Shown in pieces: positions 7,641 to 15,669 of a stretch of DNA of 40,375 bases; within the stretch, counting starts at the first letter, position 1; the number at the start of each line of letters is the position of its first letter. The DNA comes from a virus: positions 1-40,375 of the IMG/VR virus record IMGVR_UViG_3300021964_000169; one strand, 5' to 3'. The notes under the pieces are model-generated. The model searched no databases. It was not told the origin of the DNA and was given only the letters and a program-made list of their open reading frames with translations. Position numbers and translations under genes: made by a program.

Positions 7641-7931
7641 ATGTACACGCAACCATACGCATCGTCACCGGTACAAAAACTTCGTAAAACAACGAAAGGC
7701 AAAGGGAGACATTTCTTAAGCGCAAAAGAAGGTGCTGGAATGACTGCCGCCGGTAGAAAAGCATATAATAAGCAAACGGGTGGAAACCTTCAAGCCCCTC
7801 AACCGGAAGGTGGGTCAAGGCGTACATCATATTGCGCTAGATCATTAGGGCAAATGAAAATGCACAATATTAATTGTAGTAAAACGCCAGATAAAAGAAT
7901 CTGCGCTGCAAGGCGTAGATGGAAATGCTAG
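7641..7931 (+). CDS. Small basic Cys-containing phage protein (DUF6321-like)
   Basis: 96 aa, strongly basic. It carries the pattern SAKEGAGMTAAGRKAYNKQT, GGNLQAPQPEGG, RRTSYCARSLGQM and a C-terminal ARRRWKC. From memory this matches a domain recurrent in cyanophages and other marine phages (I recall it as DUF6321: 'SAKxGAGLTAxGRxxYN...APxP...R..SFCAR...RRWKC'). The conserved Cys residues (in SYCAR, NCSK, RICA and the C-terminal WKC) could bind metal. It is usually near structural genes; function is not known to me. Start at 7641 lies 2 bp after the previous stop. Confidence 0.7.
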   Translation: MYTQPYASSPVQKLRKTTKGKGRHFLSAKEGAGMTAAGRKAYNKQTGGNLQAPQPEGGSRRTSYCARSLGQMKMHNINCSKTPDKRICAARRRWKC

Positions 7932-7935
7932 TATT

Positions 7936-8091
7936 ATGAAATCAAAAGGTTTTGGGGACACGGTAGAAAAAATAACTAAAGCAACCGGAATAAAGACTGT
8001 CGTTGATAAAGTTTCGGAAGGTTTAAATATACCATGTGGCTGTGCAGCCAGGAAGGCAAGGCTAAATAAAATGTTTCCGTACAAAAAATAA
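7936..8091 (+). CDS. 51-aa CGC-motif small conserved protein
   Basis: A short frame filling the gap between neighbours (4 bp after one stop, 6 bp before the next start). The protein opens MKSKGFGDTVEKITKATGIK and continues with VVDKVSEGLNIPCGCAARKA and RLNKMFPYKK. An amphipathic helix is followed by a C-G-C-x-x-R-K-x-x-LN-x-x-FPYK motif. I recall very similar short proteins ('..KxTGIKxxVD...DCGCxxRxxxLN..FPY') in Bacteroidota phages, so this is likely a genuine conserved gene. Function unknown; the two close cysteines suggest metal binding or a redox pair. Confidence 0.65.
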   Translation: MKSKGFGDTVEKITKATGIKTVVDKVSEGLNIPCGCAARKARLNKMFPYKK

Positions 8092-8097
8092 AATATA

Positions 8098-8496
8098 ATG
8101 AAAAAAATATGGGAATGGCTAAGCGGCGGAGTAATTAAAGAAGTCGGGGATGTCATTGATAAATTAACTACAACTAAAGAAGAAAAATTAGAAGCTCAGC
8201 GATTAATAACTGAGATACTAGAAAAAGCAGATAAAGAAGCGCAAGAGCAAGTAACAGCGAGATGGGAAGCGGATATGAATTCAGATTCGTTTTTATCAAA
8301 AAACATAAGACCTATGGTTCTTATATATTTGACTGTTATATTCACAGCGTTATGTTTTTTTGACGGCAATATAGGTGAGTTTAAAATAGCAGAAGACTAT
8401 ATACCAATTTTTCAATCTTTACTAATAACAGTTTACGGGGCGTATTTTGTTGGGCGTACCTGGGAAAAAGCAAAAAAATCCAACAATAACAATTAA
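8098..8496 (+). CDS. Holin of the GTA/3TM type
   Basis: 132 aa. A helical soluble N-terminal part (about 1-68, with the sequence ARWEADMNSDSFLSKNIRP) precedes two clear membrane segments, at about 72-89 (PMVLIYLTVIFTALCFF) and 101-119 (IPIFQSLLITVYGAYFVGR), and a charged tail. The RWxADMxSDSxLSKNxRPMVL signature is typical of the 3TM holin family known from gene-transfer agents (GTA_holin_3TM, PF11351, by memory). It would form inner-membrane lesions that release the endolysin. It lies about 30 kb from the M15 endolysin gene, so the lysis functions are split across the late operon. Confidence 0.8.
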   Translation: MKKIWEWLSGGVIKEVGDVIDKLTTTKEEKLEAQRLITEILEKADKEAQEQVTARWEADMNSDSFLSKNIRPMVLIYLTVIFTALCFFDGNIGEFKIAEDYIPIFQSLLITVYGAYFVGRTWEKAKKSNNNN

Positions 8497-8506
8497 ATTA
8501 AATCAA

Positions 8507-8749
8507 ATGGCTAAAACAGAAAAGCTAACAGCAGAAGAACTAGAAGTTCTAACAAACATTATTAAACAGTTAAATAGCGTACAATCACAGATCGGCGGAT
8601 TAGAATTACAAAAGCATGAGCTGCTACATACGTTTGCGCAAGTTAAAGCAAAGCTTGATGAGCAGCAAAAAGAGCTGCAAGAAAAGTATGGAGACAAAGT
8701 GATTAATATTAATACTGGTGAGTTGAATGAACCTGCTAAGGAAGATTAG
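8507..8749 (+). CDS. Small coiled-coil protein
   Basis: 80 aa from ATG 8507. An in-frame ATG at 8447 lies inside the holin gene and is less likely. Nearly the whole protein is helical and heptad-like (LEVLTNIIKQLNSVQSQIGG, LELQKHELLHTFAQVKAKLD), followed by YGDKVININTGELNE. I recall homologues next to structural genes of marine flavophages. It is probably an oligomeric coiled-coil accessory or a small scaffold-like factor. No catalytic motif. Its 3' end overlaps the next gene by 23 nt. Confidence 0.65.
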   Translation: MAKTEKLTAEELEVLTNIIKQLNSVQSQIGGLELQKHELLHTFAQVKAKLDEQQKELQEKYGDKVININTGELNEPAKED

Positions 8750-8945
8750 TATAGGTAAAGACTATAAAAATGACGCCATGCACTATGCTGTTGGACAGGA
8801 AGTGTATGGCGGCCATACTATAGTTAATATTATAGAGGAGGAAGAAAAGTACTCGATCTATATTCAAAAAGGCGAAGACGTTATACCTTGGAAAGATTTT
8901 AATAAAAATATGGCAATAGCCATTGAATATAATATCGATTACTAA
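8727..8945 (+). CDS. Conserved hypothetical protein (ISIGKDYKN type)
   Basis: 72 aa, opening MNLLRKISIGKDYKNDAMHY; the remainder reads as a small beta-rich domain (GQEVYGGHTIVNI, YSIYIQKGEDVIPWKDFN, AIAIEYNIDY). It overlaps the preceding gene by 23 nt and shares one base with the next start (TAATG at 8943-8947). I recall similar proteins in marine Bacteroidota phages without assigned function. The overlaps on both sides indicate tight translational packing and support a real gene. Confidence 0.65.
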   Translation: MNLLRKISIGKDYKNDAMHYAVGQEVYGGHTIVNIIEEEEKYSIYIQKGEDVIPWKDFNKNMAIAIEYNIDY

Positions 8946-9544
8946 TGAAAGGCGTTTTTGATTTTGTTATTACGCCTAAAGAGCATAGATATAACAATAC
9001 AAAAGCGGTTGGCGATAAAGAGTTAATAATAAACACAGAGCTACAAAACCATAATTTTGTTTCAAGAATAGGTGTTGTTATGGCTACGCCCAACCCAAAC
9101 CCTACCGGCGTACGCGAGGGCGATGAAGTTATATTGCACCACAACGTATTTCGTAGATTTCGGGACATAAGAGGCGAGGAAAAAAATAGCAAGAGCTATT
9201 ACAAAAACAATATGTATTTTGTTTCACCCGACCAAATATTTGCATATAAGCGAATAATAAAGTGGATCCCACTTAATGGGTTTAACTTTGTCAAGCCAAT
9301 TAAAGAAGACAAAATGTTTTCTATTAATTTTGAAAAACCGTTAGTAGGTATATTAAAATACAAAGACCCATCATTAACAGAAGTAAAAGAAGGTGACCTA
9401 GTTGGTTTTAAACCAGGCGCTGAGTATGAGTTTTTAATTGATAAAGAAAAATTATATCGTGTTCCAACAAATCTAATTACAATTAAATATGAATATCAAG
9501 GAAACGAAGAAGAATATAATCCAAGCTGGGCACAAAGCAGTTGA
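8945..9544 (+). CDS. Tandem GroES-like-fold protein
   Basis: 199 aa that read as two consecutive GroES-like beta-barrels. First (about 1-110): KELIINTELQNHNFVSRIGV, then a GVREGDEVILHHNVF strand, then MYFVSPDQIFAYKR. Second (about 125-190): KPLVGILKYKDPS, EVKEGDLVGFKPGAEYEFLI, DKEKLYRVPTNLITIKYEY. The order 'G-xV...V-x-GD-x-V-x-F...E...I-D-x-E-x-LY-x-V...I' follows the GroES core, including the diagnostic GD in each half. It differs from the single-domain groES at 4990. It may be a second co-chaperonin or a structural protein using the fold. It overlaps the next gene by 56 nt. Confidence 0.55.
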   Translation: MKGVFDFVITPKEHRYNNTKAVGDKELIINTELQNHNFVSRIGVVMATPNPNPTGVREGDEVILHHNVFRRFRDIRGEEKNSKSYYKNNMYFVSPDQIFAYKRIIKWIPLNGFNFVKPIKEDKMFSINFEKPLVGILKYKDPSLTEVKEGDLVGFKPGAEYEFLIDKEKLYRVPTNLITIKYEYQGNEEEYNPSWAQSS

Positions 9545-9764
9545 AGAGTTGATTAAGGTAGCTAAAGAAGCTATTGTAGATTCAGATGATGATATATCAG
9601 CTGATAGACTTAAGAATGCGGCGGCCACAAAAAAACTAGCTATATTTGATGCGTTCGAAATATTAACGCGCATCCAAGAAGAAGAAGCTATACTTGACAA
9701 TAAACCTAAAGAAGAGGAAAAAAAGAAAACTTTCTCGGGCTTTGCAGAAAAAAGGTCTAAGTAA
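9489..9764 (+). CDS. Putative terminase small subunit
   Basis: 91 aa, almost entirely helical: KKNIIQAGHKAVEELIKVAK, then ISADRLKNAAATKKLAIFDA, then a charged tail ending SGFAEKRSK. It lies directly upstream of the large terminase and shares one base with it (TAATG at 9762-9766), the usual position of TerS. The size fits a short TerS, which recognises phage DNA and stimulates the large-subunit ATPase. No classical helix-turn-helix can be picked out with certainty, so the assignment rests mainly on position and helical character. The start is 56 nt inside the previous gene. Confidence 0.55.
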   Translation: MNIKETKKNIIQAGHKAVEELIKVAKEAIVDSDDDISADRLKNAAATKKLAIFDAFEILTRIQEEEAILDNKPKEEEKKKTFSGFAEKRSK

Positions 9765-11974
9765 TGTACGAGCAAACTTTATATAGCATAATAACACCCA
9801 TAAAGAAAACCACAATATCCAGGTTAAATAAAAGTAAAAAATGGAGGTACGGTTATAACAAAGAGCACGATGTTATTGTTATAAGCAAAACCGGGCAAAT
9901 AGGCGATATATATAAAATACAAAATTTAAAAATCGCTTTACCCAAAACTCCTGCTGAAATAAATAAATCAAATGATAAATGGGTTGTCGAGGCGTTGCCA
10001 AAAGAATTAAAACGCATACAAAGTGTTTTTGAGTGGCGAGATTATCCTGACGACTTTAAAGAAAAATGGGAACCATATATAGATGAACAGTTCAGACGCC
10101 GCGAAGAAGGCCATTGGTTCAATAATAAAGGTGTGGGCACTTACATTACTGGCACTCACTTTATGTACTTGCAATGGTCTAAGATTGACGTTGGGCACCC
10201 AGAATTTAGGGAAGCCAACAGATTATTCTTTATCTTTTGGGAGGCTTGCAAAGCAGACCAAAGATGCTACGGTATGTGTTACCTCAAGAATAGACGTTCA
10301 GGATTTTCGTTCATGGCAAGTGGCGAGACCGTTAACATGGCCACAATATCAAGCGATGCACGATTCGGAATATTATCAAAGTCCGGTGCTGATGCTAAAA
10401 AAATGTTTACCGACAAAGTAGTACCAATATCAGTAAACTATCCTTTTTTCTTTAAGCCAATACAAGACGGTATGGACCGTCCAAAAACGGAGCTAGCGTA
10501 TAGAATACCAGCTTCAAGACTTACAAGAAAGTCTATTCAGAATAAACAAGATCAAGAGTTATTAGAGGGATTAGACACCACGATCGACTGGAAAAACACA
10601 GGGGATAACTCCTACGATGGAGAGAAGCTTAAACTCCTCGTACATGATGAGAGTGGGAAATGGGAAAGGCCAGACAACATCCTCAACAACTGGCGCGTCA
10701 CTAAAACTACATTAAGATTAGGTAGTAGAGTTATTGGTAAATGTATGATGGGCTCAACATCAAACGCTTTAGACAAGGGTGGAGAGAACTTTAAAAAACT
10801 TTATAATGACTCAGACGTTACAAAAAGAAACCGCAATGGACAAACTAAGTCAGGATTATATTCTTTGTTCATACCTATGGAATGGAATTACGAAGGATTC
10901 ATTGATGATTATGGAATGCCTGTATTCGAAAACCCACCAGAAGATTGTGTTGGCCCACACGGAGACGCTATCGAAGTCGGGGTCATCGAACATTGGGATA
11001 ATGAGGTAGAGGGATTAAAAGGCGACCAGGACGCTTTAAATGAGTTTTACAGGCAGTTTCCGCGTACAGAAGAGCATGCGTTTAGAGATGAAACCAAAAA
11101 TAGTATATTTAATTTAGTTAAAATATACGAACAAATAGACTACAACGAAGATTTAAAAAGCACGGGAGTCGTTACAACTGGAAGCTTTAGCTGGGAACAC
11201 GGCGTAAAAGATAGCAAAGTTATGTTTTCGCCAAATCCAAATGGAAGATTTAAAGTATCTTGGGTGCCTAAGGTTGCATTACAAAATAAACAAGTAATTA
11301 AAAATGGTATAAGATACCCTGCTAATGATCATATAGGTGCATTTGGCTGTGATAGTTACGATATATCAGGAACTACAGACGGCAAGGGATCCAAAGGAGC
11401 ATTACATGGGCTTACTACTTTTAGCATGGAGGATGCGCCGTCGAATACATTTTTTTTAGAATATGTAGCGCGACCACAAACAGCTGAAATGTTTTTTGAG
11501 GATGTTCTTATGGCTTTAGTGTTTTATGGAATGCCTCTTCTTTGTGAAAACAATAAACCAAGATTATTGTATTATTTAAAGCGTAGAGGATATAGAGGTT
11601 ACTCTATGAATCGCCCTGATAAAACATACACAAAATTATCCGTTACAGAAAAAGAAATAGGCGGTATACCTAACTCTTCTGAGGATATAAAGCAAGCTCA
11701 TGCAGCTGCTATTGAAACTTATATACAAAACCACGTTGGTATTACTAATGATGGCCAATACGGTTCAATGTATTTTAGCCAAACCTTAAACGATTGGGCT
11801 AAGTTTGATATAAACAAAAGAACAAAATTTGACGCGGCTATTAGTTCAGGGTTAGCAATAATGGCCTGCAATAGACATCTATACAGGCCAAACCCAAATA
11901 CACAAAAACCTAAGTTAAATATACATATTGCAAAATATAAAAACGCCGGTTCAATATCGGAAATAATAAAATAA
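9764..11974 (+). CDS. Terminase large subunit (TerL)
   Basis: 736 aa DNA-packaging motor. ATPase part: a variant Walker A region at about 176-188 (NRRSGFSFMASGE), a strand FGILSKSGADAKKMF, and Walker B at 291-296 (LLVHDE; D295, E296). Nuclease part (RNase H-like): first acid D530 in FGCDSYD, second E595 in LLCENN, third D690 in TKFDAAIS. The Walker A lacks the textbook GxxxxGKT, as is common in TerL families with 'RxxGfT/S' P-loops. The protein threads DNA into the prohead and cuts concatemers. It sits between putative TerS and portal (4 bp gap). Length fits large TerLs of crAss-like and marine phages. Confidence 0.92.
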   Translation: MYEQTLYSIITPIKKTTISRLNKSKKWRYGYNKEHDVIVISKTGQIGDIYKIQNLKIALPKTPAEINKSNDKWVVEALPKELKRIQSVFEWRDYPDDFKEKWEPYIDEQFRRREEGHWFNNKGVGTYITGTHFMYLQWSKIDVGHPEFREANRLFFIFWEACKADQRCYGMCYLKNRRSGFSFMASGETVNMATISSDARFGILSKSGADAKKMFTDKVVPISVNYPFFFKPIQDGMDRPKTELAYRIPASRLTRKSIQNKQDQELLEGLDTTIDWKNTGDNSYDGEKLKLLVHDESGKWERPDNILNNWRVTKTTLRLGSRVIGKCMMGSTSNALDKGGENFKKLYNDSDVTKRNRNGQTKSGLYSLFIPMEWNYEGFIDDYGMPVFENPPEDCVGPHGDAIEVGVIEHWDNEVEGLKGDQDALNEFYRQFPRTEEHAFRDETKNSIFNLVKIYEQIDYNEDLKSTGVVTTGSFSWEHGVKDSKVMFSPNPNGRFKVSWVPKVALQNKQVIKNGIRYPANDHIGAFGCDSYDISGTTDGKGSKGALHGLTTFSMEDAPSNTFFLEYVARPQTAEMFFEDVLMALVFYGMPLLCENNKPRLLYYLKRRGYRGYSMNRPDKTYTKLSVTEKEIGGIPNSSEDIKQAHAAAIETYIQNHVGITNDGQYGSMYFSQTLNDWAKFDINKRTKFDAAISSGLAIMACNRHLYRPNPNTQKPKLNIHIAKYKNAGSISEIIK

Positions 11975-11978
11975 ACAT

Positions 11979-14405
11979 ATGGCTGAGTCAGTTATAAATA
12001 GTTTTTTTCCAAGCCAAGTTGCTAGCGATGCTGAAAAGCTTTCGCCTGAATACGGTTTAAGAGTTGGTAGAGCGATTCAAGATGAATGGTTTAAATCCGA
12101 TTCTGGTACTAATAGATATAAAAGTAATCAAAATACATTTCATAGATTAAGATTATATGCTAGAGGTGAACAAGGTATACAAAAGTATAAAGATGAGTTG
12201 TCAATTAATGGCGATTTATCCTATTTAAATTTAGACTGGAAGCCAGTTCCTATTATACCTAAGTTTGTTGATATTGTAGTTAATGGTATATCTGAAAGGG
12301 CTTTTGATATAAAGGCGTATACGCAGGATCCTTATGGTGTAGAAAAAAGAACCAAATATATGGAAGCTATCATTCGTGATATGCAAACCATGGAGCTTAA
12401 CCAATTTGTTGAGCAAGAATTTGGCATTAATTTATTCGAATCAGATCCCGACAAATTACCGGAATCACAGGAAGAATTAGAAGTTCACATGCAGCTATCT
12501 TATAAGCAAGCTGTAGAAATGGCCGAAGAGCAGGCTATTGAGACTTTGCTAAAAGGTAATTATTATGATTTAACAAAGAAAAGGGTTATATATGACTTAA
12601 CAACTATTGGCATTGGGGCTGTAAAAAATTATTTTTCAAAATCAGAAGGCGTTGTTGTTGATTATGTGGACCCTGCTAATTTAGTTTGGTCTTATACGGA
12701 ATCCCCTTATTTTGATGATATATATTATGTAGGAGAAGTTAAGTCCATTCCTTTAAATGAACTTAAAAAGCAATTTCCTGAGCTAACAGACGAGGACTTA
12801 GAATCAATATCAAAACAAGGTTATCAAAACAATGGTTTTTACGATAGAACGTTATCAAACTATAATGAAACCGATTCAAACACAGTCCAAATATTGTACT
12901 TTAACTACAAAACTTACATGAATGAAGTTTATAAAGTTAAAGAAACAGCTACAGGTGCAAGTAAAATACTTGTTAGAGATGATCAATTTGATCCGCCTGT
13001 GGATGAGTTGGAAAGGAAATTTGGTAAGCTATCAAGATCTTTAGAAGTTTTATACGAAGGGGTTTTAGTATTAGGAACTAATCAGTTGCTTAAATGGGAA
13101 ATGGCCAAAAACATGATGCGCCCCAAAAGCGATAGTTCTAAAGTGTTAATGAATTACAGCATTACAGCTCCTAGAATGTACAAAGGTAAAATAGAATCTT
13201 TAGTGTCTAGAATTACTGGTTTTGCTGATATGATACAGCTTACGCATTTAAAACTACAACAAGTTATGTCAAGAATGGTGCCAGATGGCGTATATCTTGA
13301 TGCTGATGGGTTAGCTGAAATAGATTTGGGGAATGGAACTAATTATAATCCGCAAGAAGCATTAAACATGTTTTTCCAAACAGGTTCTGTAATTGGTCGA
13401 TCGTTTACTCAAGACGGGGATATGAACCCAGGCAAAGTACCAATCCAGGAAATTACAAGTGGCTCCGGAGGTAACAAACTAAGCGCGTTAATTAGCACAT
13501 ATAACTATTATTTGCAAATGATACGTGATGTAACCGGGCTAAATGAAGCTCGCGATGGTAGTATGCCAGACGCAAAAGCCCTTGTGGGTGTGCAAAAAAT
13601 AGCAGCGGCTAATAGCAATACAGCTACAAGACATATTATGGAGGGTGGTTTATTTATAACATCTCAACTAGCTGAATGCTTATCATTAAGAGTATCTGAT
13701 ATTATAGAGTACTCTCCAACAAAAGAAGCGTTTATACAAAAAATAGGTGCTCACAATGTAGCTACACTTTCCGAAATGGAAAACTTACACCTGTATGATT
13801 TTGGCATATTTATAGAGTTAATGCCCGATGAAGAGGAGAAAGCTATGCTTGAAAACAATATACAAACAGCACTTTCTGCTGGTTTAATTGATTTAGATGA
13901 CGCAATTGATATACGGGATATTAAAAATCTTAAATTAGCTAATCAATTGTTAAAAATAAGACGTAAGCAAAAGCAAGAGCGAGATCAAATGATGCAGCAG
14001 CAAAATATTCAAGCTCAGTCTGCCGCAAACGCACAAGCGCAAGAAGTCGCAGCGGCCGCCGAGGTGCAAAAAAATCAAGCTTTAACATCCCAAAAAGCCG
14101 AGCTAATGCAAATGGAGAATCAATTTGAATTACAAAAGCTCCAGGCTGAGGTTATGGCTAAAAAAGAACTAATGGCTCAGGAGTTCCAATATAATATGCA
14201 ACTTAAAGGCATGGAGGTTAATGGCCAAAGCGCAAAAGAGCAAGAAAAAGAAAATAGAAAAGATCAAAGAACTAAGCTTCAGGCAACTCAGCAAAGTGAA
14301 TTAATTGAGCAAAGAAAAAATAATACACCGCCAAAAAACTTCGAATCCAGCGGAAACGATATAATTGGCGGAGGGTTTGACTTAGGAACCTTTGAACCTA
14401 AGTAA
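11979..14405 (+). CDS. Portal protein
   Basis: 808 aa, immediately after TerL, the expected place and size for a large portal of podovirus-like or crAss-like phages. Portal-type features include an N-terminal segment with WKPVPIIPKFVDIVVNGI (about 87-104) and a wing/clip region VDYVDPANLVWSYTESPYFD. The long C-terminal Gln/Ala-rich coiled coil (about 650-790, KQKQERDQMMQQQNIQAQSA) would form the barrel that projects into the capsid. The dodecameric portal is the DNA channel, packaging dock and connector nucleus. No fusion or frameshift is seen. The following 33 bp gap is AT-rich. Confidence 0.85.
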   Translation: MAESVINSFFPSQVASDAEKLSPEYGLRVGRAIQDEWFKSDSGTNRYKSNQNTFHRLRLYARGEQGIQKYKDELSINGDLSYLNLDWKPVPIIPKFVDIVVNGISERAFDIKAYTQDPYGVEKRTKYMEAIIRDMQTMELNQFVEQEFGINLFESDPDKLPESQEELEVHMQLSYKQAVEMAEEQAIETLLKGNYYDLTKKRVIYDLTTIGIGAVKNYFSKSEGVVVDYVDPANLVWSYTESPYFDDIYYVGEVKSIPLNELKKQFPELTDEDLESISKQGYQNNGFYDRTLSNYNETDSNTVQILYFNYKTYMNEVYKVKETATGASKILVRDDQFDPPVDELERKFGKLSRSLEVLYEGVLVLGTNQLLKWEMAKNMMRPKSDSSKVLMNYSITAPRMYKGKIESLVSRITGFADMIQLTHLKLQQVMSRMVPDGVYLDADGLAEIDLGNGTNYNPQEALNMFFQTGSVIGRSFTQDGDMNPGKVPIQEITSGSGGNKLSALISTYNYYLQMIRDVTGLNEARDGSMPDAKALVGVQKIAAANSNTATRHIMEGGLFITSQLAECLSLRVSDIIEYSPTKEAFIQKIGAHNVATLSEMENLHLYDFGIFIELMPDEEEKAMLENNIQTALSAGLIDLDDAIDIRDIKNLKLANQLLKIRRKQKQERDQMMQQQNIQAQSAANAQAQEVAAAAEVQKNQALTSQKAELMQMENQFELQKLQAEVMAKKELMAQEFQYNMQLKGMEVNGQSAKEQEKENRKDQRTKLQATQQSELIEQRKNNTPPKNFESSGNDIIGGGFDLGTFEPK

Positions 14406-14438
14406 TAATAGTAATGTATAATTATATAATATTTTATC

Positions 14439-15647
14439 ATGTCAGAAAACCAAGAAGAAGTTCTTGAGGTTCAAGAAGAAACCCAAGAGCAGCCAACAAC
14501 TGAAAATGAAGTTGTTGAAGAAAAGCCAGATACCGGCGCATCAGTCGCGGATGACGGCACTATTAAAATAGATTTAAGTAAACTTAATAAACCAGTAGAA
14601 GATGCCGTTCAAGAGCAAAGCCCAGATGACAGCGATGCTGCTGTCGGAGAATCCGAAGACACGCCAGACGGCGAAGAAGTGGTTGAAGAAGTACGGGACG
14701 CCGAAGAAAAAGAAGTAGCACTGGAAGAGGTAACCGAAGAGGAGGTTGCAGAACAGGCTCAAGAAATACAAGAAGAAGTTGAAGCAGCTGTAGCTGAGTC
14801 AAATGAAACAGGGGTTGAGCTTCCTGAAAATATTCAAAAAGTTGTAGACTTTATGAATGAGACAGGCGGGAGCCTTGAGGATTACGTAAAACTAAACACA
14901 GATTATTCTAAATTAAACGAAGCGCAGTTGATACGTGAGTATTACGAAACAACGAAACCGCATTTAGATAAAGAAGACATAGAGCTTCTTATGGAGGACT
15001 TTTCATATGACGAAGAGTTAGATGAACCAAAAGAAATACGTAAAGCTAAAATTGCTTTTAAAGAAGAAGCTGCTAAAGCAAAGCAACATCTTGAAAAACT
15101 TAAAAACAATTATTACGAAGAAATTAAAGCTGGATCAAAATTAAATCCAGATCAACAAAAAGCGGTAGAGTTCTTTAACCGGTATAATAAGGAACAAGAA
15201 CAAACAAAAAGTATTGCTGAAAAGCAAACAAAATTATTTTTGCAAAAAACTGATAGTGTTTTTAATGAGGATTTCAAAGGTTTTGAATATTCCGTAGGGG
15301 ACAAAAAATATCGGTTTAATGTTAAAGATAAAGAGGGTGTAAAAGAAAACCAAAGTAACATCAACAATTTCGTTAAGAGGTTCTTAAATGAAAACAATGA
15401 GATGAAAGACGCTAAAGGTTATCATAAAGCCTTATTTACAGCAATGAACACTGATGCTATTGCAAATCATTTTTATGAGCAAGGCAAAGCTGACGCGATG
15501 AAACAAAGTATAGCTAATTCGAAGAACGTGGATATGGGGCCGAGAGGGACTCATGAAAAAGTCACCGCTTCAAACGGCTGGACTATACGCGCGGTGCCAA
15601 GCGATGCAAATAGCACAAGTAGTTTTAAAATTAAAAAACGAAAATAA
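14439..15647 (+). CDS. Acidic scaffold-like protein
   Basis: 402 aa between portal and major capsid genes, the canonical scaffold position. The N-terminal 130 residues are extremely acidic (runs such as EEVTEEEVAEQAQEIQEEVE), the middle is helical/coiled (ETTKPHLDKEDIELLMEDF, AKAKQHLEKLKNNYYEEIK), and the C-terminus is basic (SSFKIKKRK), as in scaffolds whose basic tail binds the coat protein. It would direct prohead assembly and then leave or be degraded. No serine-protease motif is visible, so a fused maturation protease is unlikely. Identity is by architecture and location; sequence family not recognised. Confidence 0.7.
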   Translation: MSENQEEVLEVQEETQEQPTTENEVVEEKPDTGASVADDGTIKIDLSKLNKPVEDAVQEQSPDDSDAAVGESEDTPDGEEVVEEVRDAEEKEVALEEVTEEEVAEQAQEIQEEVEAAVAESNETGVELPENIQKVVDFMNETGGSLEDYVKLNTDYSKLNEAQLIREYYETTKPHLDKEDIELLMEDFSYDEELDEPKEIRKAKIAFKEEAAKAKQHLEKLKNNYYEEIKAGSKLNPDQQKAVEFFNRYNKEQEQTKSIAEKQTKLFLQKTDSVFNEDFKGFEYSVGDKKYRFNVKDKEGVKENQSNINNFVKRFLNENNEMKDAKGYHKALFTAMNTDAIANHFYEQGKADAMKQSIANSKNVDMGPRGTHEKVTASNGWTIRAVPSDANSTSSFKIKKRK

Positions 15648-15669
15648 TAACCATTAAAAATTAAAAAAA

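Noticed and set aside
8447-8506. Extended N-terminus of the coiled-coil protein from ATG 8447
   Set aside because: It would lie in the holin coding sequence. ATG 8507 follows the holin stop with a normal AT-rich leader.
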